From the NCBI GenBank assembly GCA_947493695.1, contig CANLSF010000002.1, positions 186,001-250,000 of the forward strand: 64,000 nucleotides of DNA. Reading direction: 5' to 3'. Below, piece after piece: positions 54,323-64,000 of this stretch (position 1 is the first letter of the stretch; every line of letters starts with the position of its first letter). The stretch comes from an uncultured Kiloniellaceae bacterium. Its GTDB lineage: Bacteria > Pseudomonadota > Alphaproteobacteria > Kiloniellales > Kiloniellaceae. A model generated the notes under the pieces. That model was not told the origin of the DNA and ran no database searches. It saw only the letters and a program-made list of their open reading frames with translations. The translations under genes and the position numbers were made by a program.

Positions 54323-55132
54323 TCAAGGTGCGTCGAAGCTGCTGACCGTATGGCCGTGATTGAGTGGTCCCTGCCCGCCACCAAGACCGGGATTGGTCCG
54401 AATCGCCTCATGCAGGTAAGCGCGAGCGCGCAGGACCGCAGCCCGCACAGCCATACCCTGACCAAGACTTGTCGCAATCGCTGAAGCCAGAGTGCAGCCT
54501 GTTCCATGCACGTGAGGTGTGTCGATTCTCGGACTCTCGAAGGTTTCGATTCCCTCCTCGCTCGCAAGAATATCCGTGACACTTCCGCCGCCCTGCATGT
54601 GTCCGCCTTTCAGCAACACAGCCTTCGGGCCGATTGTGTGCAGCATGGCAGCGGCCTGAAGCATGCCGTCGATATCCCGGATGGTCATACCGGTCAGCTT
54701 TTCGGCCTCGGGGATATTCGGGGTCATAACGCTTGCCCGCAGCGACAACCGCCGGGTCAGGGTCTGAACCGAGTTGGGGTCCAACAGGCTGCTGCCGGTT
54801 TGCGACACCATGACCGGATCCACAACGATTGGAATGGACGGATCCAGCTCGTCGATAATGTCCGAGACCGCGTCGATAACCTCGGCGTTGTGGAGCATAC
54901 CCGTCTTGATGACATCAATACCGATATCATCGATCACAGCCCGCATCTGTTGCTGGATGAAAGCAGGCTCAACGCCGACAACTCCGGATACACCAAGAGT
55001 ATTCTGCGCAGTCAAAGCCGTAACGGCTGTGGCTGCGTATCCACCGAGCGCGGTTACCGTCTTAACGTCAGCCTGGATTCCAGCCCCTCCACCAGAGTCG
55101 GATCCAGCTACGATCAGTATGCGTGCCGTCAC
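54323..55132 (-). CDS. thiD: Hydroxymethylpyrimidine (phosphate) kinase
   Basis: 269 residues of the ribokinase-like ThiD family: AGSDSGGGAGIQADVKTVTALGGYAATAVTALTAQNTLGV, then GTGCTLASAIATSLGQG near the C-terminus. It phosphorylates HMP to HMP-pyrophosphate for thiamine. GTG start at 55132. Downstream of glmM by 31 bp, probably co-transcribed. No TPP riboswitch was seen. Confidence 0.9.
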   Translation of the reverse strand: MTARILIVAGSDSGGGAGIQADVKTVTALGGYAATAVTALTAQNTLGVSGVVGVEPAFIQQQMRAVIDDIGIDVIKTGMLHNAEVIDAVSDIIDELDPSIPIVVDPVMVSQTGSSLLDPNSVQTLTRRLSLRASVMTPNIPEAEKLTGMTIRDIDGMLQAAAMLHTIGPKAVLLKGGHMQGGGSVTDILASEEGIETFESPRIDTPHVHGTGCTLASAIATSLGQGMAVRAAVLRARAYLHEAIRTNPGLGGGQGPLNHGHTVSSFDAP

Positions 55133-55163
55133 AACACGTCCCCTCTCACATCACAATTCTATT

Positions 55164-56525
55164 TTATGCCGCGGCTTCTTGAATGGTCGAAACGATATCG
55201 CCAACGACCTGATCGATCAGCGACTCGTCCTCCCCTTCGGCCATCACACGAATGAGCGGCTCTGTACCTGATTTACGGATCAGCAAACGCCCACTCTCGC
55301 CAAGCGTCCGCTCTCCGTTTTGAATAGCCTGTTGCACCATATCCAGCGACAAAACCTGATCCAGGCTGCTGGCCACCTGCAGCCGCACGTTTCGCAGCAA
55401 CTGCGGCAAAGGCTCAAACACCTGCAGCACTTCACTCGCAGGCCGACCATCCTGGACCAGAGCGGCCAGCACCTGAAGGCCCGCAATCAGGCCGTCGCCC
55501 GTTGTCGTGTAACGGCTCAGGACAATGTGACCGGACTGCTCACCGCCAACATTATAGCCGTCGCTACGCATCCTCTCGACCACGGAGCGATCACCAACAG
55601 GTGTGCGGATCAGCTCGATCCCGATGGTATCCAGATAGCGTTCCAGGCCGAGATTGGACATGACCGTCGCCACAACCCCGTTCTTGTCGAGAAGGCCGGA
55701 CTGATTCCAGGAACGCGCGACCAAGGCCATAACCTGATCGCCGTCAACAACGCGTCCCTGCTCATCAGCCAGAATCACCCGGTCCGCATCCCCATCGAGC
55801 GCCATGCCAAGGTGCGCGCCGTGCGCGACGACGGCTTCCTGCATATTGCTGGGAACGGTAGCACCGCAGTTACGGTTGATGTTGAAACCATCCGGCGAGA
55901 CGGCGATGGGAATGACCTCTGCGCCCAACTCGTAGAGCACCTTGGGGGCCACGCGGTAAGCGGCACCATTGGCGCAGTCGACGACGATCTTGAGACCATC
56001 CAAACGCAGTGGTCGCGGAAAGGTGTTTTTGACAAATTCGATGTAACGGCCAAGCGCATCTTCCATACGCTGGGTTCGGCCAAGCTTGTCCGGGGGCGCA
56101 AGCGGCGCCGCCGTACCGCCTTCGGCGATACGTGCCTCGATCGCGCGCTCCACGTCGTCGGAGAGCTTAAAGCCGTCCGGACCGAAAAGTTTGATGCCAT
56201 TGTCCTGGTAAGGATTGTGCGAAGCCGAGATCATCACACCGAGATCGGCACGCATGGAACGTGTCAGCATGCCAACCGCCGGCGTTGGCAGAGGCCCGAG
56301 CAGCACAACTTCCATGCCCATGGATGTGAAACCGGCCGTTAGGGCAAACTCGAGCATGTAACCGGACAGGCGCGTGTCCTTACCGATCACCACAACATGA
56401 CGGTGGTCGCCGCGTCGGAACTGCGCCGCAGCGGCCTTCGCGACGGCCAGAACCGTCTCCGCGGTAATGGGCTCAACGTTCGCTGTTCCGCGAATTCCAT
56501 CCGTACCAAACAAGCTACGCGTCAT
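55164..56525 (-). CDS. glmM: Phosphoglucosamine mutase
   Basis: 453 residues: [11 protein letters not shown] at the N-terminus, phospho-Ser in [15 protein letters not shown], metal loop DGDADRVI, sugar-binding GGEQSGHIV and phosphate site [12 protein letters not shown]. It makes glucosamine 1-phosphate for UDP-GlcNAc and cell-wall synthesis. Preceded by 230 bp that should hold its promoter. Confidence 0.95.
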   Translation of the reverse strand: MTRSLFGTDGIRGTANVEPITAETVLAVAKAAAAQFRRGDHRHVVVIGKDTRLSGYMLEFALTAGFTSMGMEVVLLGPLPTPAVGMLTRSMRADLGVMISASHNPYQDNGIKLFGPDGFKLSDDVERAIEARIAEGGTAAPLAPPDKLGRTQRMEDALGRYIEFVKNTFPRPLRLDGLKIVVDCANGAAYRVAPKVLYELGAEVIPIAVSPDGFNINRNCGATVPSNMQEAVVAHGAHLGMALDGDADRVILADEQGRVVDGDQVMALVARSWNQSGLLDKNGVVATVMSNLGLERYLDTIGIELIRTPVGDRSVVERMRSDGYNVGGEQSGHIVLSRYTTTGDGLIAGLQVLAALVQDGRPASEVLQVFEPLPQLLRNVRLQVASSLDQVLSLDMVQQAIQNGERTLGESGRLLIRKSGTEPLIRVMAEGEDESLIDQVVGDIVSTIQEAAA

Positions 56526-56755
56526 ACGTCATTCCATTTGCACACAAATTTTATATCGTCACCGCCATTCCTAACCCAACAGTCGCAACGCAGGAAGCGA
56601 TCGTTCAAATATTAGTCGATAAAGTGGCCAAAAACAGCTTTCAGGCTAATATCTTTGGTGGCGTTTCTCTCTATAGATGCCCGCAATCGGACAAGATTGC
56701 AATCTAACTGCTCGACAGTCTTATTACGCCGCGTACGACTAAAATTCTGTTTAAT

Positions 56756-57832
56756 TTATGACGATTCTTCGATGGCCTGCCAGACGGCGATCATCTGGAG
56801 TGTCTCGGCAACGTCGTGGACCCTGAATATCTGTACGCCACGTGACAGCCCGGCAGCCACTCCGGCCAGAGAACCGGCGAGCCTGTCCTTCGGCGCTTCG
56901 CCCCGGGAAAGTCTCCCTATGAAGCTCTTGCGGCTCAGGCCGAGCAGGATCGGCACGCCAATTGCGTGAAACGCTGCGAGCCGGTCGAGCAATCTGAGAT
57001 TGTGCTGAATGCTTTTACCGAATCCGATCCCCACATCGACAGCAATTGCATCCCCTGAAATTCCAGCCTCGATGCAGGCCTCGACCCGCTCTTCGAGGTA
57101 GTCGAAAACATCGAGCACTACATCTTTGTAATCCGGATTCTTTTGCATACTACGAGGATCGCCCTGCATGTGCATCAGCACCACGGGCTTACCGGACGCA
57201 GCAACGACACCAAGGCTATCGGGGTCACCCTCAAGCGCCGTTACATCGTTCACGATGTCAGCGCCCGCCTCGATTGCCGCCCGCATGACAGCGGCATGAC
57301 GGGTATCGATCGAGACACGCGCCCCGGCGTCGCTCAAGCCCCGAACCACAGGCACCACACGCGCGATCTCATCGCGCTCAGAAACAGGCTCCGCACCGGG
57401 TCGGGTCGATTCTCCGCCCACGTCCAGAATAGTTGCACCCGCATTCCACATCTCGAGACCATCAGCGATGGCCTTTCCGGCATCCAGGCGATCGCCACCG
57501 TCCGAAAAGCTGTCCGGCGTCACGTTCACGATGCCCATGACCTGCGGTCGGTCCATCGGCAGGCCTGAAAAAGGCTGCCGCGCTGCCGAGAGGCTTTCCA
57601 GACTCGCTTCCAACTTAGCAGTGAGGTCTGAACCGTCCTGATGATCATCGAGGCACCAGCCGGTCAATTGTTCCAGCGACAGCTTTTCCGTCTCGATCTC
57701 GCCGTCCTGCCCGCGGAGGCTCACCTCACAGCGCGCGAAGGCGCGACCGGAGCCTGCCAGAGGTTTTCCCGATCCGGCGTTATGAGATGAGGCAAAAGGC
57801 TCAAGCGGACGAAGATAGAGTTTTCGAGGCAT
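56756..57832 (-). CDS. folP: Dihydropteroate synthase
   Basis: 358 residues, longer than E. coli FolP (~280) by an N-terminal extension of about 80 residues. Pterin and pABA motifs: VMGIVNVTPDSFSDGG, ILDVGGESTRPGA, DPGIGFGKS-like VDVGIGFGKSIQHNL and LLGLSRKSFIGRL. Condenses pABA with the pterin in folate synthesis. It sits between ftsH and glmM as in related alphaproteobacteria. Confidence 0.92.
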   Translation of the reverse strand: MPRKLYLRPLEPFASSHNAGSGKPLAGSGRAFARCEVSLRGQDGEIETEKLSLEQLTGWCLDDHQDGSDLTAKLEASLESLSAARQPFSGLPMDRPQVMGIVNVTPDSFSDGGDRLDAGKAIADGLEMWNAGATILDVGGESTRPGAEPVSERDEIARVVPVVRGLSDAGARVSIDTRHAAVMRAAIEAGADIVNDVTALEGDPDSLGVVAASGKPVVLMHMQGDPRSMQKNPDYKDVVLDVFDYLEERVEACIEAGISGDAIAVDVGIGFGKSIQHNLRLLDRLAAFHAIGVPILLGLSRKSFIGRLSRGEAPKDRLAGSLAGVAAGLSRGVQIFRVHDVAETLQMIAVWQAIEESS

Positions 57833-57955
57833 CGATACGCTTCATTTGCATCGGACTCGTTTTCGCGCAACGAGGATCCGGCTGAGACAACATAGTGAGT
57901 GAGCGGCGTTCAATCTCACACCAGCCTGAACTGGGCAAGCGCAGCTGCAGAATCA

Positions 57956-57984
57956 ACAAGCCCCGCCGTTTTGGCAGGGCTTGT
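57956..57984 (-). terminator. Hairpin terminator after ftsH
   Basis: On the minus strand ACAAGCCC (57984-57977) and GGGCTTGT (57963-57956) form an 8-bp stem extended by GCC/GGC with one mismatch, 37 bp after the ftsH stop. Followed by TTGATTCT, a weak T tract. Confidence 0.6.
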
Positions 57985-58020
57985 CTCATTACGCAATGGC
58001 ATAAAATCGCTAGCGGGCAG

Positions 58021-59955
<1,935 letters not shown>

Positions 59956-60044
59956 TGTGTGTGCCTTCCACTCGGTCGGAGTCTGGGTGCGGGCCGGGGT
60001 GTTCCGGTATGTTACTTAATCTAAAAGATAATAGGCTTCCTCGC

Positions 60045-61376
60045 CTAAGCAACAGTAAAGGCGACTCCAGTAAGGGAAATTCCTGAGCGGAAACGAAATT
60101 TTGCAATTATGTCGCGAGATATGCCTCGGGTATAGTATCCAAAATGGGGTGCCGCCACGACTGCTTCATCCTCCCACAAAGCAGCGATGGAATCACCTGC
60201 AAGCGGCGGAAATCCTGATGTTTCCGGCATCAGGTCCCGACGAATTTCGGCCCAGCCCTCAGCCCCCAGAGCGCCGACTTTGAGTGTTCGTCCAACCGGC
60301 ACTAAATTCTCGCTCAACATCACGTCAAAACGGCCGTCCCAGCGGGTTAAAATGCCCGTCACGAGCGTTTTATGCGGAATCTGCCTATTTTCGCGGCAAA
60401 CCACCAATCTTCCACGCCACGGAATCAGACGGCATCCGGATAAGGTCACTCCTGCACTCAAGCCGTTCAGAATTTTCTCGTACAGGCTCCCCAGGCTCTC
60501 CAGGCGCGGTCCGTACTCACTCCCCGAAACCGTCGTCAGAACTCTGGTAAGGCAGCGCAATGCAACATCGCGCGGTAGGCGCGGCAACTGCGCCGGATCA
60601 AGAAACGCAACACCTGCAGGGTGAACGGACGCTGTGCGTGCCAGCACAGCAGACACAGCGGCCTCGGTGCCGCTCCTTGCGAGCCCAAGCCGTTGCGCCG
60701 TCTCCGCGATCCTCAACGATGAAAGACCTTCACCCGTGAGGGTTGGCAGAAGATTCCGAACGCGAGTCCGGGTGTACTTGGAGTTCCGATTGCTCGGATC
60801 CTCGACCCAATCGACCCCTCGCGTTTTCAATGTCGATAAGAGACGCGACTTTGAAAGCGTCAGAACCGGACGCAAGATCCTGTGATCCGGCATTTCCTGT
60901 AATGCCGCCATGGAGGCCAGACCATAGAGGCCACTCCCGCGGGACAGACGCATCAGAAACGTCTCTGCCTGATCTTCCTGATGATGCCCTAGGACCAGAT
61001 GCAGGATCGCTTCCCTGGCACAGAACTGCGAAAGAAGGTCATAACGCGCCTTGCGCGCTGCCGCCTGAACATTGGCCTCCGGCTTGTCGCCGCGCCATTC
61101 AAGAGTGCAGTTCTCTATTCCGAGTGCGGTCAGACGTTGCGCCACGAGGGAGGCTTCTTCAGCAGACTCCTGGCGGAGCCCATGATCAACAATCACACCG
61201 ACCGCATAACCACCGCGATTGCGCGCCCACTCATCTGTCAGAACAGCTGCCGCCATTGAGTCCGCGCCACCAGAAACCGCAACGGCGATTACAGGACAGG
61301 ACTCAAACGGCCCCAGCTGTGTCATCAATGCCGCGAACTCGTCGCCGCTTACAGCTTCAAGGTCACACTCGGACAT
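60045..61376 (-). CDS. tilS: tRNA(Ile)-lysidine synthetase
   Basis: 443 residues: PP-loop ATP-pyrophosphatase motif AVSGGADSMAAA near residue 36, HHQEDQAETFLMRLSRGSGLYGLASM and the VDWVEDPSNRN segment. TilS modifies the wobble C of tRNA-Ile(CAU). ATG 61376 (MSECDLEAV) has GAGG 5 bp upstream; the frame is open to 61400. Between cpoB and ftsH as in other alphaproteobacteria. Confidence 0.93.
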   Translation of the reverse strand: MSECDLEAVSGDEFAALMTQLGPFESCPVIAVAVSGGADSMAAAVLTDEWARNRGGYAVGVIVDHGLRQESAEEASLVAQRLTALGIENCTLEWRGDKPEANVQAAARKARYDLLSQFCAREAILHLVLGHHQEDQAETFLMRLSRGSGLYGLASMAALQEMPDHRILRPVLTLSKSRLLSTLKTRGVDWVEDPSNRNSKYTRTRVRNLLPTLTGEGLSSLRIAETAQRLGLARSGTEAAVSAVLARTASVHPAGVAFLDPAQLPRLPRDVALRCLTRVLTTVSGSEYGPRLESLGSLYEKILNGLSAGVTLSGCRLIPWRGRLVVCRENRQIPHKTLVTGILTRWDGRFDVMLSENLVPVGRTLKVGALGAEGWAEIRRDLMPETSGFPPLAGDSIAALWEDEAVVAAPHFGYYTRGISRDIIAKFRFRSGISLTGVAFTVA

Positions 61377-61510
61377 GCCTGCCTCGAATCTCCCGGGCAC
61401 GAAAACGCGCGCCTTTCCTCTGAGGGCGGCACAAAGAATCCGGACGCCAATTCATGAGGACCACGGGTCGTCAGGGCATCACGTTTCAGACGCACCTGAT
61501 GACGGACTAC

Positions 61511-62596
61511 CTAAGAGCAGGAATACCGCTGCTGCTCCTGCTTTGTGCGTCGCTGAACGGTCGCGGCCGCCTTAGGATAACGTTTAAGAAGTTCCGCAAA
61601 GGTGCCACAGGCATCGGCCGTGTTTCCGAGAGCTCCGAGCGACATACCGAGCTTCAAAAGATTATCCGGTGCCTTGGAGTTGTCTGGATATTGCTGGTAG
61701 GCCTCGGCGAAGATGACAGCAGACTGCTGGTAATCTCCACGCACATAATAGGTCTCACCCAACCAGTACTTGGCATTTCCTGCGAGGGGGTCTTCAGGAT
61801 TCTGCTCGACAAAACCACGCAGAGCCTGCTCCGCCTCATTGTACTGCGCCTGCCTCAGAAGACTGAAGGCGTTATTGTACTGTTCCTGGGGCGTGCCACT
61901 CGGCAGGGCACCCGCCGCAGCGGTCTGTGCCGCACCACCAGCAGCTGCGGCTCCCGGTTGCGCCTGTGCAGTACCTGCAGCCTGGCCGCTCTGGAAATTC
62001 TGCAGATCACCCTGATTGATCACGCCCAGTGTTCCGGGCGCACCGCCAGCTTGCTGGGTCGGCGCTGTCCCGGCGGCCGTCCCCGGCGTTGTCCCGACGG
62101 TCGCAGCACCTGCCCCGCCGACAGCCGCTGGCGCGTCAGAAGTGACTGCGCCACCATTCGCCTGCTGCTCAAGGTTCTGAAGTCTGAGATCAACGTCGGC
62201 GACCAGACTGTCGAGCCGTTTACCGACCTGATTTATCTTAAACCCAAACTGCTCGACCTGACCGGTCAGGGATCGTAGCTCCGATTCGAACTGCGACAGA
62301 CGCAGTTCGATCCGGGCGGCCTGCGTCCCCGAGAGATCCCCTCCAGCCGCAGCCGCAGCTGCCCCTGCTGGAGGGGCTTCGCCGCGATAAACCTGGCGCT
62401 GCAAAGCCGTCAACTCCCGCTGCAGGCGCTCGACCTGCGCGTTCAGATCCTGTGCAGCGACAGGCGTGGTGCCTGAAATCACCGAAACAACGGCCACACT
62501 TCCCACCAAAGCTATGGCGAGGGTGGCACGCCGAATTGAACTGCAGAGAGCTCGTTGCATGGCAGGTTTCGTTAAACGATCGTTGAGCAGTTTCAT
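61511..62596 (-). CDS. cpoB: Tol-Pal system protein CpoB (YbgF)
   Basis: 361 residues. Signal peptide (RRATLAIALVGSVAVVSVISGTTPVAAQ), a coiled-coil (LNAQVERLQRELTALQRQV, residues ~50-150), a long Gly/Ala/Gln-rich low-complexity linker, then a TPR domain (YNNAFSLLRQAQYNEAEQALRGFVEQNPEDPLAGNAKYWLGETYYVRGDYQQSAVIFAEAYQQYPDNSKAPDNLLKLGMSLG). It links Tol-Pal to peptidoglycan synthesis in the periplasm. ATG 62596 or 62605; both fit. Confidence 0.9.
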   Translation of the reverse strand: MKLLNDRLTKPAMQRALCSSIRRATLAIALVGSVAVVSVISGTTPVAAQDLNAQVERLQRELTALQRQVYRGEAPPAGAAAAAAGGDLSGTQAARIELRLSQFESELRSLTGQVEQFGFKINQVGKRLDSLVADVDLRLQNLEQQANGGAVTSDAPAAVGGAGAATVGTTPGTAAGTAPTQQAGGAPGTLGVINQGDLQNFQSGQAAGTAQAQPGAAAAGGAAQTAAAGALPSGTPQEQYNNAFSLLRQAQYNEAEQALRGFVEQNPEDPLAGNAKYWLGETYYVRGDYQQSAVIFAEAYQQYPDNSKAPDNLLKLGMSLGALGNTADACGTFAELLKRYPKAAATVQRRTKQEQQRYSCS

Positions 62597-62991
62597 AATT
62601 CTCATCCGTCCTGATCGGAGAAATTCCAAATGACAGGACTCATTTGTCCTTGAGACGAGATCAGCCTGAGATCTGGGGGCAGTCTGCACTTACACAATGC
62701 CGACCGACCCTAGAAGATGATCAAATTCCAAAGCAGCGCCATCGCACCATGATTGGGCGTCAGCTCGTTTCACGTAGGCGCGTACACTGCATTCGAGAAG
62801 CCACCCGTGCACATTTCACCAATGCTCGCGAGACAGTCTTCCCGGACGCACGATAAACTAGAGCCAAATTTCTTGTCAGAAATATGGCGCAGGGTCATCA
62901 CACGCGCAAAACGCGGTCGCAGAAATAGCAACGCCCGCTCCCGGGATTTAAAACTCGGAAGCGGGCGAAACCAATCGGATAGACCCGAAGC
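62597..62991. other. 395-bp intergenic region between pal and cpoB
   Basis: Holds the terminator of pal (62932-62967) and, in the rest, the probable cpoB promoter, without a clear consensus. I see no gene. A separate promoter for cpoB is unusual because the gene is often co-transcribed with pal. Confidence 0.5.
62932..62967 (-). terminator. Hairpin after pal
   Basis: Perfect 8-bp stem CGCCCGCT (62932-62939) with AGCGGGCG (62960-62967), with a second inner pairing CCGGG/CTCGG weak. It lies 24 bp past the pal stop on the minus strand; the T tract is weak. Confidence 0.55.
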
Positions 62992-63510
62992 TCAGTTGAT
63001 CTTGAACACGCCGCGGCGGTTCTGAGCCCAAGCTTCCTGGTTCGAACCAAGAACAGCAGGCTGCTCTTTGCCGAAGCTTACGGTCTGCAGGCGGTTCGGG
63101 TTCACACCAAGCGCAGCAAGGTAATCGCTTACCGAGTTCGCGCGGCGCTCACCGAGAGCCAGGTTATACTCACGTGTCCCGCGCTCGTCGGCATGACCTT
63201 CAACAGTCACGGTTGCGACAGGATAACTGTTCATCCAGACAGCGACCTTCTCGAGCACTTCACGGCTATCTGCCGTCAGGTCACTCTTGTCTGTGTCGAA
63301 GAACACACGGTCCCCAACGTTCACGGTCAGATGCTCCTGGGTTCCAGGAGTTGGACCTTCAATGGCACTTGTCTGGGTAGATCCAGCAGAGCTATCTGTT
63401 GTCGGAGCAGCGGCTCCACTACCTGTACCACTGTTGGAAGTTTCAGGATCGCTTGCACAAGCACCCAGCAGCGATGCTGCCGCAATGAGAGTGAGGAACT
63501 TTAAACGCAT
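62992..63510 (-). CDS. pal: Peptidoglycan-associated lipoprotein Pal
   Basis: 172 residues. Lipoprotein signal FLTLIAAASLLGAC with the lipid Cys, a Ser/Thr-rich linker, then an OmpA-like peptidoglycan-binding domain (VEGHADERGTREYNLALGERRANSVSDYLAALGV). Anchored in the outer membrane as part of Tol-Pal. AGAGGG before ATG 63510. Downstream of tolB. Confidence 0.95.
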   Translation of the reverse strand: MRLKFLTLIAAASLLGACASDPETSNSGTGSGAAAPTTDSSAGSTQTSAIEGPTPGTQEHLTVNVGDRVFFDTDKSDLTADSREVLEKVAVWMNSYPVATVTVEGHADERGTREYNLALGERRANSVSDYLAALGVNPNRLQTVSFGKEQPAVLGSNQEAWAQNRRGVFKIN

Positions 63511-63655
63511 ATTGTGCCCTCTCGAGACATCCCCGGAATCCTAATGAACAAGGTCAGGCCTGCTACCGGTCTTCATTGAGGCCCCCTTGGAAAGAATACA
63601 TCCCCCATCACCGGTTAACTACCGGTAAAGTTCCACGTAATATACCGGCCACAAC

Positions 63656-64000
63656 CTATTGAATCAAGGGGGACCACGCTGGGTCGGAACCGTCAATCGG
63701 TGTCGCAACTTCGCGTTCGTTAAAACCGGTAAGATCGATTGTAAAGAGTTTGGTAACCTGTTTACCCCGCGCGTCCGCTGGCATCTGACGATAGAACGAT
63801 AACACACGACCGTTGGGCGCCCAAGTCGGCCCCTCTACCAGGAAGCCTTCGGCAAGCATTCGTTCACCACTTCCGTCAGGCCGCATGACTCCTATGTAAA
63901 AAGTCCCGCCGCTCATACGTGTGAAGGCAATCAGGTCACCGCGCGGCGACCAGACCGGTGTCGCATAGCGTCCCTTATTAAAGGAAATCCGCTGCACACC
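63656..64000 (-). CDS. tolB: TolB, 3' end only (truncated by window edge)
   Basis: The last ~114 residues of TolB: beta-propeller blades with [51 protein letters not shown] and [14 protein letters not shown]. TolB is the periplasmic Tol-Pal propeller that binds Pal. The gene runs off the right edge, so its start is not visible. Confidence 0.9.
   Translation of the reverse strand, partial: GVQRISFNKGRYATPVWSPRGDLIAFTRMSGGTFYIGVMRPDGSGERMLAEGFLVEGPTWAPNGRVLSFYRQMPADARGKQVTKLFTIDLTGFNEREVATPIDGSDPAWSPLIQ

Overview
The window is a chromosomal segment of an alphaproteobacterium, most likely in the Rhodospirillales/Kiloniellales neighbourhood. I infer this from gene order rather than from any search. 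The right end has the alphaproteobacterial series (tolB)-pal-cpoB-tilS-ftsH-folP-glmM, the middle has serC-serA-hisZ-purA and DUF6476-rluD-rpoH, and transport is dominated by tripartite tricarboxylate (TctABC) and CUT1 ABC systems. No CRISPR array, rRNA operon or complete mobile element was seen.

Left part (1-5950): a single-domain globin; two tandem paralogous secreted proteins of unknown function with duplicated flanking signals; an exported rhodanese with an exported DsrE-like protein; a secreted CxxC/IWNK-repeat protein; and two small XRE regulators.

Accessory catabolic part (5970-34780): a first TctABC transporter. Next comes a seven-gene minus-strand operon read as a 2-deoxyribose module: DeoC aldolase, a two-domain ALDH16-like aldehyde dehydrogenase, a PfkB sugar kinase and a complete CUT1 ABC importer. 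It faces a divergent deoR, and the intergenic region carries a candidate operator. It is followed by a chemoreceptor and a uronate cluster (ketoglutarate semialdehyde dehydrogenase, kduD, kduI, FadR-type GntR). A second TctABC is followed by a HutC-type GntR that sits across an 18-bp perfect palindrome from an MBL hydrolase, a signal-less gamma-glutamyltransferase-family enzyme and a GAF protein.

Relic (34780-35730): a tRNA-Glu gene is followed directly by a decayed phage-type integrase N-terminus. This is cut by a deleted IS5-family element whose terminal inverted repeats can still be read. It looks like the scar of an integrative element at a tRNA.

Core part (35800-64000): threonine aldolase, DUF6476, rluD and rpoH with a structured leader; a tail-anchored pseudokinase-like protein with a small membrane partner; purA-hisZ, a PqiA-like protein, serA-serC, an SLC13 permease, PhzF, DUF1127, a MocR regulator, thiD, glmM, folP, ftsH, tilS, cpoB, pal and the 3' end of tolB.

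Best candidates for new biology are the tandem secreted paralogs (855-3038), the pseudokinase/membrane pair (40467-43013), the palindrome-controlled TctABC/MBL/GGT/GAF locus (27478-34774) and the integrase/IS5 relic at tRNA-Glu.
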